Positions 17,246 to 25,377 of a stretch of 60,966 bases of DNA are shown here, in pieces (positions within the stretch are counted from its first letter, which is position 1; every line of letters begins with the position of its first letter). This DNA comes from Caballeronia udeis (GTDB lineage: Bacteria > Pseudomonadota > Gammaproteobacteria > Burkholderiales > Burkholderiaceae), in NCBI RefSeq assembly GCF_001544555.2, contig NZ_FCOK02000059.1, forward strand, positions 1-60,966, in the 5' to 3' direction. The position numbers and the translations under genes are program-made. Below the pieces are notes generated by a model. The model was given only the letters and a program-made list of their open reading frames with translations. It did not search any database and was not told the DNA's origin.

Positions 17246-19186
17246 TCACAGTGTGGTCCGTTTTAGCCTGACGGTGAATTCAGTGCCGTCTGGTCTGTTT
17301 TGGGCGACCAGGGTTCCTCCGAACTCCTGGATGATGCCGATCGAAATCGTCAAACCCAATCCCAACCCTTCGCCCTTGTCTTTAGTCGTAAAAAACGGCT
17401 CGAACAAGTGATTTCGTACCTCGTCCGATATGCCCGTGCCGGTATCGCGCACGCCGATCGAAACGTGATCCGCTTCGTCACAGACGATAATTGTCAGCAC
17501 GCGCGCCCGAGCCGGGCCGTCGATGTCGATTTCGGTCATCGCATCCAGTGCATTACTAATCAGATTGATAAATACCTGCTCAAGCCGGTTAGGTTCCGCG
17601 ATCGCGTACACACTATCTTCTGGCTCTTCGCGCACTAACTCGACATTGCCGCTGCGAATCCGGGCATCAAGCAGGAAGATGGCGTTGGAAATGGCTGAGC
17701 CGATCAGGACCCGTTCGAGGTAAGTGGGCGATTTGCGCGCAAAGCGTTTGAGCTGGCTGGTGATTTTTCCCATGCGTTCGGTCATGTCGCAAATGACCCG
17801 CAGGTTTTGACGCGCCTCGTCGAATTCAAGCCGCTGCATGAACATCAACGCGTTCGACGACAACGTCCGTAGCGCTGCCAAAGGCTGGTTCAGTTCATGT
17901 GTGATGCTTGCGGACATCTGCCCAAGCGCAGCCATTTTTCCGGCCTGCACCAACTCCTGCAATGTCGATTTGAGTACGGCTTCTGCACGCCGGCGTTCCG
18001 AAATCTCAATCTTCAACGTCTTGTTGATTCGATTCAACGCATCGGTTCGGCGCGCCACCTTGCGTTCAAGTTCCTCATTCATGTGGTGCAGGTTTTCCTT
18101 GGCCGCAAGTTCCTGCGCGACGATCCGCCGCCGCTGCAAAAGATACAAAATGAAAACCATCACCAACGTCATCCCCAACCCGACCCCAAGGGCGACGTTC
18201 GCTGCCGATACTTCTGCCGGCGTGATGTCGGACAGCGTGCTTATCGTCCAGCTTGTATCAGGCACCGGGCGGCTCAACAGCAAAAAGCGGGATCTTAGAA
18301 AAGCCGGGGCGTGTGGGCCCGGACTGGCCTTAGGCGCGAACCTGGATATATTGGCCGTGTCCCCTGCCGGCTCTTGCATGATCAAGCCGACTGGTTCCAG
18401 TGCGCCCGGAGCATCATATTGATGGTTGGCAATGATCGCCGCGCGCGCTTGCGCCGATAAGACGCTGAGTGACTTGAACCTCCAGCGGTCCTGAGTCGAT
18501 AGAAAAATAACGCCGTGCATATCGCTGAGCGTTGCCGTATCGCCCGCACGCTGCCAAATTTGCTCGATCTTGCTGAGGTTGATCTTGACGGTCGCGATGC
18601 CAACGACCTTTCCGCTGGCGTAGATTCGCTCGGCATAGAAGTAGCCAGCTTCCTTGCTTGCGGCCCCCAGGCCGTAGAACGTGCCACTGCCCGTCGAGAG
18701 CGCGTTCTGAAAATAAGGTCTGTAGCCGTAGTTAATTCCGACGAAACTGTAGGGCTGGTCCCAGTTACTCGACGCCAGCGTGTTGCCCTGTACATCCATG
18801 ATGTACAGCGTATCCGAGTGCGCCCCCCGATTGACCGCGGCTAAATATTGATTGACCCGCCCGGTGAGCGCGGCATTGTTGGGCTCGACCAACAGTCGCA
18901 CCACTTCCGGATTGAGGTTCACGAGCGACGGCAAGTAGGCATAACGTGCCAATTCGCTCTTTAGTGCAGTGTCGTAGATATCGATGCGATGGACCGCCGC
19001 GCGCCGAATAGTCTCGATGCCGAGTTGCTCGGCGTATTGATAAGACCAGTAGATACCCGCAGCAATGAGCAGCACGACTCCGGCATATCTCTTCAACCAT
19101 TGCAGAGCATGCACGTGCTGGCCGAGCCAGCTGCGCACCGGCCGATCGCCTCCTTCCAACCCGGGATTAACGCCACCGCGTGACAT
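17246..19186 (-). CDS. DctB-like sensor histidine kinase
   Basis: This 646-residue kinase has a first membrane segment near residues 34-50, a large periplasmic sensor of the double-Cache type seen in DctB (VGINYGYRPYFQNALSTGSGTFYGLG, GYFYAERIY, VVGIATVKINL), and a second membrane segment near 335-355. A coiled-coil linker (EELERKVARRTDALNRINKTLKIEISERR) leads to the H-box SITHELNQPLAALRT (H near 429), the N-box NLISNALDA near 545, and the ATP lid motifs GTGISDEV and EGLGLGLTIS. The sensor type usually binds small carboxylates. The gene is followed at 7 bp by its response regulator. Confidence 0.88.
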   Translation of the reverse strand: MSRGGVNPGLEGGDRPVRSWLGQHVHALQWLKRYAGVVLLIAAGIYWSYQYAEQLGIETIRRAAVHRIDIYDTALKSELARYAYLPSLVNLNPEVVRLLVEPNNAALTGRVNQYLAAVNRGAHSDTLYIMDVQGNTLASSNWDQPYSFVGINYGYRPYFQNALSTGSGTFYGLGAASKEAGYFYAERIYASGKVVGIATVKINLSKIEQIWQRAGDTATLSDMHGVIFLSTQDRWRFKSLSVLSAQARAAIIANHQYDAPGALEPVGLIMQEPAGDTANISRFAPKASPGPHAPAFLRSRFLLLSRPVPDTSWTISTLSDITPAEVSAANVALGVGLGMTLVMVFILYLLQRRRIVAQELAAKENLHHMNEELERKVARRTDALNRINKTLKIEISERRRAEAVLKSTLQELVQAGKMAALGQMSASITHELNQPLAALRTLSSNALMFMQRLEFDEARQNLRVICDMTERMGKITSQLKRFARKSPTYLERVLIGSAISNAIFLLDARIRSGNVELVREEPEDSVYAIAEPNRLEQVFINLISNALDAMTEIDIDGPARARVLTIIVCDEADHVSIGVRDTGTGISDEVRNHLFEPFFTTKDKGEGLGLGLTISIGIIQEFGGTLVAQNRPDGTEFTVRLKRTTL

Positions 19187-19371
19187 AGGCAGCTCTCGCT
19201 AATGCAGCGACGCAACAATGCAGCAAGCCGGATCGCTCGTTCTCCGGGCGGCCGCACGGGGCATCGCCCACTGGGTGATATAAGCAATGGCGCGGAGAAC
19301 CGCCCGCACACGCATATCCGCTCCGCACCGATAAACGCCGCGCCATTCACCGCGACAGCGCTTTAACTTGA

Positions 19372-19617
19372 TCAGGCGCGAGACTTCGCGGCGGATAGGT
19401 TCTGCGTCGTTGGCGGCGCGTTCGCCATGTGTGCAGGAGACGTCGCCGAATCCGGAATGCGCAAGACGCGCGCTGCCGGCATGGTCGCTTCACCGTGCCA
19501 TCGCGCCGACCGCGACCCGATGACTGCATTGCCGGTGCCGGCATGATTGAGAGTGAAAGTCAGAACCGTGCCGGCCCGGTCGATCGTGGCCGGGTGCGGC
19601 AAAGATGTGTTATGCAA
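19372..19617 (-). CDS. Possible short divergent ORF or truncated gene
   Basis: An 81-codon frame starts with TTG after GGAGGCGAC and contains IDRAGTVLTFTLNHAGTGNAV, then a run rich in Ala, Arg and Pro. The good ribosome site and divergent position next to the GntR gene make it worth noting, because FCD-type regulators often control a divergent neighbour. I do not recognise the sequence, and it may be the beginning of a deleted gene. Confidence 0.25.
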   Translation of the reverse strand: MHNTSLPHPATIDRAGTVLTFTLNHAGTGNAVIGSRSARWHGEATMPAARVLRIPDSATSPAHMANAPPTTQNLSAAKSRA

Positions 19618-19651
19618 GTCGCCTCCTGCTATATAATTATTTTATAGTTAT

Positions 19652-19659
19652 TGTATACA
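19652..19659. promoter_or_regulatory. TGTATACA palindrome, candidate GntR operator
   Basis: A perfect 8-bp palindrome lies in the AT-rich promoter 22 bp before the GntR start. FCD-type GntR regulators commonly bind short palindromes of the form TNGTNNACNA or with a TGTATACA-like core, so autoregulation is plausible. Confidence 0.4.
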
Positions 19660-19680
19660 GCGTATTCACTGAATAATGGA

Positions 19681-20445
19681 ATGTCAATGGCCTCTGCAAC
19701 GAAAGGCACGCTGGCGGGAGAAACCGTCGAAGGGCCGGACCAGGTGCTCGATGCCATCGGCCGCAAATATCACGCACGGATGCACACGGCCGATGCATCC
19801 AGCGACTCGCTCAGCGACGGCGTGGTGGTGCCTGCTCTGCGGGAAGCGATCGTGGAAGGCGTGCTCGCACCGGGAAGCCGGCTCTCGGAGGTGCAGTTGG
19901 CGAAGCAGTTGAACGTCAGCCGGACACCAATGCGTGAGGCGTTCGCGCAACTCGAACGCGAGGGGCTTGTGACGGTTGTAGCGCGAGTGGGCGCGTTCGT
20001 ACGCTCGGTGACGCTGCGCGACGTGGCAGAGATCTACACCGTGCGCGCGGCGCTCGAGTGTCTTGCCGTGCAACTGTGCGCGCAGAACATCACCGCACTG
20101 GGGCGGGCGCAACTGGAAGATGTGATCGAAGAAATGCGCAAGGGTGTAGTCGCCGAAGACGTCACCGCTTATGTGGATGCGCTCGATCGTTTTTATTCCA
20201 TCGTGATGACGCTTGCCGACAATCGTGCTTTGCAGGCTACGCATGCAAGCCTGATCGGGCCGGTTCGGCGCCTGCGGCGTATAGCCATGTCGCGGGGGGG
20301 ACGGATGCGCATGTCGTTCGACCAGGCGGTAAAGATCAAGGATGCAATTGCGGCGGGCGATGCAAGTGTGCAAGACCTGATGCGCGAGCAACTGCGCGGC
20401 GCTTGCGAAGCTGCAACTGAGGTGTTGAAGGAAACTGTAGGCTAA
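19681..20445 (+). CDS. GntR-family regulator, FCD subgroup
   Basis: This 254-residue regulator has an N-terminal extension of about 50 residues, then a winged helix-turn-helix (LREAIVEGVLAPGSRLSEVQLAKQLNVSRTPMREAFAQLEREGLV) and an all-helical FCD effector domain that usually binds a carboxylic acid through a metal. Starts at 19681 and 19687 are both possible; upstream codons cover promoter sequence. The nearest metabolic genes are the short-chain dehydrogenase and MFS transporter convergent to it, which it may or may not control. Confidence 0.85.
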   Translation: MSMASATKGTLAGETVEGPDQVLDAIGRKYHARMHTADASSDSLSDGVVVPALREAIVEGVLAPGSRLSEVQLAKQLNVSRTPMREAFAQLEREGLVTVVARVGAFVRSVTLRDVAEIYTVRAALECLAVQLCAQNITALGRAQLEDVIEEMRKGVVAEDVTAYVDALDRFYSIVMTLADNRALQATHASLIGPVRRLRRIAMSRGGRMRMSFDQAVKIKDAIAAGDASVQDLMREQLRGACEAATEVLKETVG

Positions 20446-20695
20446 CCCTTCACCCTTTTGATTGAATATCACCCGGCGCATTAATTTTTCATCCGCAGAG
20501 AAACGCCCCGGCAGTCCATCTGATCGGCAGCTCTTCATGATTTACTTGCGCGAAAAACTCACATATATATAGAAATACTAAATACATTTTCGTCACTGTA
20601 TAAGCAGTCCTCCAACGAAGACCGCGACCCCGGGTTTGACGTGAAGCGGGTCGACAGCGGCGCGGGTGACGTGTGCGGTGCCGCAGTCAGAACGG

Positions 20696-21448
20696 TCAGC
20701 CTAGAAAAGCCCCGCCGTTCGCATGAATCGCCTGGCCGGTCACATAGCGTGCTGTCGGGCCGCACAGAAACTGCACGAGGCTCGCGACTTCGTCGGGCTG
20801 GCCGCGCCGGCCGAGCAACGTGGTGCGTTCAGCGTGGTGCGCAGGTTCGCTGTTGCCAGCCGAGCCGCCGCGCACGGTCGCGATCAAGCCGGGCACCACG
20901 CAATTGACCGTGATGCCGTCCGGACCCAGATCGTGCGCCAGTGCTCGCGTCAAACCCACCAGGCCCGCCTTCGCCGCGATGACGTGCGCGCGTCCCGCCG
21001 AACCCGCATGCGCGGACATGCCGCCGATATTGACGATCGCACCGGCCTTCGATTGCCGCAAATAAGGCAATGCTGCGTGCGCGCAGAGATACGCGCCGTC
21101 GAGAATCACCGACATCACTTCGCGCCAGCGCGGGAAATCCAGTTCCTCAAACGGCACTTCGCGACGCACGGCGGCGTTGTTGATGAGAATGTCGATCTGC
21201 CCGAAATGGTGAATCGCGGCTTCCACCAGGCTTTGCGCGCCCGCCGGTTCGCTGACGTCGGCCAGATGCGCGGCCGCGCGCCCCCCCGCTGTTTCGATCG
21301 CACGCACGACTTCGGCGGCCTCGGCAGCGGAAGTGCGCGCATTGACGATCACCGCATTGCCCGCCGCCGCGAGTTCCAACGCGATCTCGCGGCCGATGTT
21401 GCGCGCCGCCCCGGTGACGACCGCGACGCCGCTGATTTCTGCTTTCAT
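20696..21448 (-). CDS. Short-chain dehydrogenase/reductase lacking the usual catalytic tyrosine
   Basis: This 250-residue protein has the SDR cofactor motif TGAARNIG (12-19), the NNAA segment of the Rossmann fold and a GITVNCVVPG segment. It ends VTGQAIHANGGAFLG. At the active site, where YxxxK is expected, it reads AHVIAAKAG: the lysine (near 158) is present but tyrosine is replaced by valine with a histidine beside it. The enzyme may use different chemistry. Its ATG overlaps the MFS transporter stop by four bases, so the two are coupled. The substrate is probably whatever the MmgE/PrpD genes upstream act on. Confidence 0.8.
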   Translation of the reverse strand: MKAEISGVAVVTGAARNIGREIALELAAAGNAVIVNARTSAAEAAEVVRAIETAGGRAAAHLADVSEPAGAQSLVEAAIHHFGQIDILINNAAVRREVPFEELDFPRWREVMSVILDGAYLCAHAALPYLRQSKAGAIVNIGGMSAHAGSAGRAHVIAAKAGLVGLTRALAHDLGPDGITVNCVVPGLIATVRGGSAGNSEPAHHAERTTLLGRRGQPDEVASLVQFLCGPTARYVTGQAIHANGGAFLG

Positions 21449-22746
21449 GAATGCACTCCCAGGGATTCCGTAGATAACTTCGATTCTGCGCTGCCTTGCA
21501 GCGGCCGGTCGGGACGAATCCAGAATGACAGCGCAATGCCGACCAGCAGCAGCGCAATCGACATTACGAATGGCAAGCGATAGCTGCCCGTCATGTCGGT
21601 GATCAGGCCGAACGCGACCGGTGACACGACCGCCGCGAGACCGGCCGCCGTGCTGACGAAGCCACTCGCAACGCCCGCATAGGCCGGCGCGATATCCATC
21701 GGCACGGCCCAGATCGGTCCTTCGGTCGATTCGAGACAGAACAACGCCGCAGCAAGACACAGCACGATGACGGTTCGGTCGCGCACGAACAGTACGCATG
21801 CGAGAAACAGCAGCGAGCCCGCGAAGCCCATGATGATTACGTTGCGGCGCGCGTTGTTCAGATTGCCGGTGCGTCGATAGATCGCGTCGGTCAGCAAGCC
21901 GCCCGCCGTATCGCCGATCACCCCGGCGAGAAACACGCCCGACGTAAACAGCGCCGTGGTCTTCAGATCGATGCCATACACGCCGACGAAGAAGCTTGGC
22001 AGCCAGCTCAAATAGAGCCACAACGTCCACGCGTGACAAAAGAACACCAGCGTGACCGGCATGATGCGTCGAATCAGCGGCCACCATGGCACCGACGTGC
22101 GATGGCGCGGGCCGGCATACGGCGGCAATGCATCGACTTCGGCGGCGGTGATCGACGGATGCGCGCGCGGGTCGTCGCGAAAATACAGCGCCCATGCAAT
22201 CACCCAGACCGCGCTGACGCAACCGAGCGCGATAAATGCGCCCCGCCAGCCGAGCAGCGGAATCATCAGCACGAGTAGCGGCGGCGTAACGGCGGCCGCC
22301 GAGCGCGCGGCTGAGTGCGTGAAGCCCTGTGCGAAGCCACGTCTTGCCACCGGGACCCAGTTGGCCATCGCGCGCGTGGCGTTCGGAATGGTGCCGGCTT
22401 CGCCGAGACCGACCAGCGCGCGCGAGAGCACCAGCGTCGCGAGGCCGCCGGTCACACCGGTCGCGAGTGTGCCGAGTGCCCACAGGATGCCCGAGAACGC
22501 CAGCATCCGGCGCGGTCCGATCCGGTCACCAAGATAGCCATTGATCACCTGAAAGATCGCGTAGCAATAACCGAACGCCGAGAATGCGATGCCAAGCTGC
22601 GTGTTTGACAGATGCATCTCCGACTTCAGCAGCGGCGCCGCGATGGAGAGATTCACCCGGTCGACGTACTCGATGAAATACATCGCGCAGATCAGCAGAA
22701 ACACTCTGCCCGTGGTACCGGTGAACATGCCTGCTTTCGATTTCAT
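21445..22746 (-). CDS. MFS transporter, anion:cation symporter type
   Basis: This 433-residue protein has the 12-helix major facilitator pattern: FIEYVDRVNLSIAAPLL in helix 1, YLGDRIGPRRML between helices 2 and 3 (motif A), and GLGEAGTIPNATRAMANWVP in helix 4, which is characteristic of the ACS family that carries organic acids such as glucarate, galactonate or phthalate. It precedes the dehydrogenase with a 4-bp overlap and follows an MmgE/PrpD gene after a gap containing a second transporter's remnant. It likely imports a dicarboxylic or sugar acid. Confidence 0.87.
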   Translation of the reverse strand: MKSKAGMFTGTTGRVFLLICAMYFIEYVDRVNLSIAAPLLKSEMHLSNTQLGIAFSAFGYCYAIFQVINGYLGDRIGPRRMLAFSGILWALGTLATGVTGGLATLVLSRALVGLGEAGTIPNATRAMANWVPVARRGFAQGFTHSAARSAAAVTPPLLVLMIPLLGWRGAFIALGCVSAVWVIAWALYFRDDPRAHPSITAAEVDALPPYAGPRHRTSVPWWPLIRRIMPVTLVFFCHAWTLWLYLSWLPSFFVGVYGIDLKTTALFTSGVFLAGVIGDTAGGLLTDAIYRRTGNLNNARRNVIIMGFAGSLLFLACVLFVRDRTVIVLCLAAALFCLESTEGPIWAVPMDIAPAYAGVASGFVSTAAGLAAVVSPVAFGLITDMTGSYRLPFVMSIALLLVGIALSFWIRPDRPLQGSAESKLSTESLGVHS

Positions 22747-22852
22747 CGTGAACCGCCCTGCCGGTTGCCATGGTGCATGGTTTGCTCCTTCAGTGTCGAT
22801 TGCCGCCGATTCTCTTCCGAAGCGCGATCGTCTTAATTCGGAATGCGTAGGA

Positions 22853-22998
22853 TTATTTCTGCAATGCCTGACAGGCTGTTTCCCGTGCCCACTTCACGCA
22901 AAATAGACCGACCAGATAGATCAGCGAGACGGCGGTGATCGCCGGCGGATAGGAACCGAACATCGCCGCGATCGCGCGCCATCGATACTGCAAGCAGC
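22853..22998 (-). pseudogene. C-terminal remnant of another MFS transporter
   Basis: Directly after the MmgE/PrpD stop, the minus strand encodes about 45 residues including RAIAAMFGSYPPAITAVSLIYLVG and WARETACQALQK before a TAA. This is the last transmembrane helix and tail of an MFS carrier. No start codon or upstream helices exist. It suggests that an earlier transporter was deleted and that the intact carrier next to it is its replacement. Confidence 0.6.
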
Positions 22999-23001
22999 GT
23001 A

Positions 23002-24360
23002 TTACGTCTTCTCGACAGGGCGTGCCAGATCGGCCAGCGTGGCAATGTTCTCCAGCGATCCCATCTTCCATCCGGCTTCAAGCAAGCTTGCGGCGTGTTC
23101 ACCGCCCAGAATCGGTTCGACCAGATCAGTGAACTTGGCGGCCAGATCGTCATGGGTCATCGGCCGCTCGATGCTGCCGATTGCGTGCTCGACATGCTTC
23201 TCGAGCCGCTCGCCGCTCGTCAGCGTGATCGTGATGTGAACTGCGTCGGCAGGCATCGCGGGATCGACCTCGGCGGTAACCTTGTCGCGCAGTTGCACTG
23301 TCGCGGTGTCGTGGACGGCCGCATCACTGTATTGATGCTCACCCGCACGACCGTCGATGATCGCCACTGCCGCCGAGTGATAGACGCTGAACTTGCCGTC
23401 GAGCCCGGTCTTCGGCGTGCGCTTGCCGGTCAGTTCGAGCACCAGCGGATGCGCCTTCAGCAGCACCGACGCAATGGCGCCCGCCTCGAGTGCATGTTCG
23501 TTGCGCAGTTGGATGCAGCCGTCGATCGCCGGATGGATCACGATGCCGCACGCAAACGGCTTGTACGAATTCAACAGACTTTCATGACGTTCACCGAGCC
23601 CTTCCGTGATTTCGGCGTAGTTGCGATGCGTACTCATCACGTTCGCCCAGCCGCGTTTCGCTTCGATGCCCTGCTCCGAACTCGTATAACCACGCGCCGC
23701 CAGCAACGCCGACAGCAGGCCGTTCTGCGCCGCGCGACCCGGATGGAAGCTCTTGGTCATCGTGCCGAACATCTCGCGCAAGCCGACCGGCTGTGTCGCC
23801 GCGAGCCCGAGGGCCCAGGTCATCTGCTGTTCGTCGAGCCCGAGCAGCTTGCCCGCAGCAGCAGCCGCGCCGAACACGCCCGCCGTGCCGGTGATGTGCC
23901 AGCCGATATCGTAGTGATCGGGATAGACCGCGTTGCCGATCCGGCATTCGGTTTCGATGCCGAGCGCCAGCGCGTGAATGAACTCCTTGCCGCTGACCGG
24001 ACGATACTCAGCCAGCGCGAGAATCGCGGACGCCACCGGCCCCGCAGGATGAATCACCGTCTTCAGATGCGTATCGTCGAAGTCGAAGACGTGCGAGCTG
24101 ATGCCGTTGAAGAGCGCGGCGCTCAGCACGTCAACCTTCACCGCGCGGCCGAGTACCGTTGCCTGCGCAGGACCGCCAAACGGAGCGAGCGCCGCGATCG
24201 CGATCTCGACTGCTTCATGCCGCGACGCGCCGACCGCACAGCCCATCCAGTTGACGAAAGTACGCACCGCATGGTCGCGCACGGCTTGCGGCAGGTTGTC
24301 GGCGCGCGCGTTGACAAGGTAGCGCGCAAGGGTTTGGGTGACGCGATCGGCTTGGGTCAT
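23002..24360 (-). CDS. MmgE/PrpD family protein
   Basis: This 452-residue protein belongs to the MmgE/PrpD fold (2-methylcitrate dehydratase, cis-aconitate decarboxylase, iminodisuccinate epimerase). Visible landmarks are VNWMGCAVGASRHEAVEIA, FNGISSHVFDFDDTHLKTVIHPAGPV, GYTSSEQGIEAKRGWANVM, and SYKPFACGIVIHPAIDGCIQL. The DFDDTH and KPFACG segments line the active-site cleft in this family. It is divergent from a GntR gene, and two TTGTCGACAA palindromes lie between them. The reaction is not determined; sequence alone does not separate dehydratase from epimerase members. Confidence 0.85.
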   Translation of the reverse strand: MTQADRVTQTLARYLVNARADNLPQAVRDHAVRTFVNWMGCAVGASRHEAVEIAIAALAPFGGPAQATVLGRAVKVDVLSAALFNGISSHVFDFDDTHLKTVIHPAGPVASAILALAEYRPVSGKEFIHALALGIETECRIGNAVYPDHYDIGWHITGTAGVFGAAAAAGKLLGLDEQQMTWALGLAATQPVGLREMFGTMTKSFHPGRAAQNGLLSALLAARGYTSSEQGIEAKRGWANVMSTHRNYAEITEGLGERHESLLNSYKPFACGIVIHPAIDGCIQLRNEHALEAGAIASVLLKAHPLVLELTGKRTPKTGLDGKFSVYHSAAVAIIDGRAGEHQYSDAAVHDTATVQLRDKVTAEVDPAMPADAVHITITLTSGERLEKHVEHAIGSIERPMTHDDLAAKFTDLVEPILGGEHAASLLEAGWKMGSLENIATLADLARPVEKT

Positions 24361-24426
24361 CGGATCGTAAATGGTAATGAAGGCATGGAAAGGGGAGCGG
24401 TAGCGTGCGAGATTGCATTGTACATA

Positions 24427-24436
24427 TTGTCGACAA
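24427..24436. promoter_or_regulatory. TTGTCGACAA palindrome, candidate GntR operator 1
   Basis: A perfect 10-bp palindrome (extending to TATTGTCGACAATA) lies 67 bp upstream of the MmgE/PrpD start. The same core recurs 61 bp away. The pair sits in the divergent promoter region of mmgE/prpD and gntR, as expected for sites bound by the FCD-type regulator. Confidence 0.7.
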
Positions 24437-24487
24437 TACGCAAATAGTGGAAGATTCCAGTTGCGCGAGGGTATTGTAGATAGTATG

Positions 24488-24497
24488 TTGTCGACAA
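24488..24497. promoter_or_regulatory. TTGTCGACAA palindrome, candidate GntR operator 2
   Basis: This is the second copy of the 10-bp palindrome, 56 bp before the GntR start. Two copies on nearly the same helical face (61 bp, about six turns) allow cooperative or looped binding. Confidence 0.7.
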
Positions 24498-24553
24498 TCT
24501 TCAAGATGCAATGTGCGTAGTACACTGTGCGCTTTCCAGATGCAGGCCCGCCC

Positions 24554-25303
24554 ATGCCCCGTTCCATCACTTCGCTCGAGTTGCTTCGTTCAGTCACGCT
24601 GTCCGGTCTCGTGCAGGATGAAATCCTCCGTCGGATCAAGACTGGCGAGCTTGAGGCCGGCATGAAGCTCAATGAGATGGATCTCGCCGAGCATTTGAAG
24701 ATCAGCCGCAGTCCGGTGCGCGAAGCGTTTCGCGCGCTCGAGGAAGCGGGTCTCGTGTTGCTGGAAAAGAATCGCGGCGTCTACATCCGCGAGATTTCCG
24801 ATACCGAAGCCGCCGAACTCTACGAAGTGCGCGCGGGGCTCGACGAGATGGCCGGCCGCCAGTTGGCGTTGAAGATCACCGACGCGCAGTTGCAGGAACT
24901 GCACGCGATGCTCGATCAGCTCGAAGCCAGCTCTATCCACGGCGAGCTGAACAATTACTTCACGTTGAATATCGCGTTCCACGACCGGCTGGTCGAACTG
25001 TCGGGCAACGCGACAATGCTCGGTCTGTACCGGCAGGTGGTCAACCGAATGCATCTGCTGCGCCGACGCGGTTTTTCGATTGTCGGCAGCTCACAGGCGT
25101 CGCACACCGAACACCGGCGGATTCTCGACGCGCTCGCGCGCCGCGATCCCGAAGCCGTTGCGATAGCGATGCGTCAGCACGTGCAGGCGGGATTCCAGCG
25201 CGCGATCAGCGCGCACAGTGCGGAAGACGCCGCAGCCGCAGCCGCTGCCGGTGTCGTTGCCGCTGAGTCGACGCGAATCACCCTTGCTGACAATCGGCGC
25301 TAG
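24554..25303 (+). CDS. GntR-family regulator, FCD subgroup
   Basis: This 249-residue regulator has a winged helix-turn-helix (VQDEILRRIKTGELEAGMKLNEMDLAEHLKISRSPVREAFRALEEAGLV) and an FCD domain whose metal and ligand residues are visible in NIAFHDRLVELSGN and SHTEHRRILDALARRD. A GTG nine codons earlier is an alternative start. It lies between two MmgE/PrpD genes, one divergent and one downstream in the same direction, and likely represses both from the TTGTCGACAA sites. The C-terminal tail is alanine-rich. Confidence 0.88.
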   Translation: MPRSITSLELLRSVTLSGLVQDEILRRIKTGELEAGMKLNEMDLAEHLKISRSPVREAFRALEEAGLVLLEKNRGVYIREISDTEAAELYEVRAGLDEMAGRQLALKITDAQLQELHAMLDQLEASSIHGELNNYFTLNIAFHDRLVELSGNATMLGLYRQVVNRMHLLRRRGFSIVGSSQASHTEHRRILDALARRDPEAVAIAMRQHVQAGFQRAISAHSAEDAAAAAAAGVVAAESTRITLADNRR

Positions 25304-25377
25304 CCAAGGAGCGCGCTTTGCACGCGCGTGACACGGAGACGCACGCATTTCATTACCGACTCGGAGTGGTCACCCGT

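Larger units (their letters stand above)
19187..19680. other. Intergenic region between dctB-like and GntR genes
   Basis: Apart from the doubtful 81-codon frame, this region holds an unusually AT-rich stretch at 19631-19680, likely the promoter of the GntR gene, with the TGTATACA palindrome. No RNA gene was seen. Confidence 0.4.

Noticed and set aside
20696..22483. A single 595-codon reading frame across the SDR and part of the MFS gene
   Set aside because: The MFS carrier occupies another frame of the same strand, and SDR sequence begins only at 21448; the extra N-terminal part is out-of-frame MFS sequence.
23095..24447. A 450-codon plus-strand open frame opposite the MmgE/PrpD gene
   Set aside because: It is the antisense of a well-conserved gene, rich in Arg/His/Gln as GC-rich shadow frames are, with no domain I recognise.
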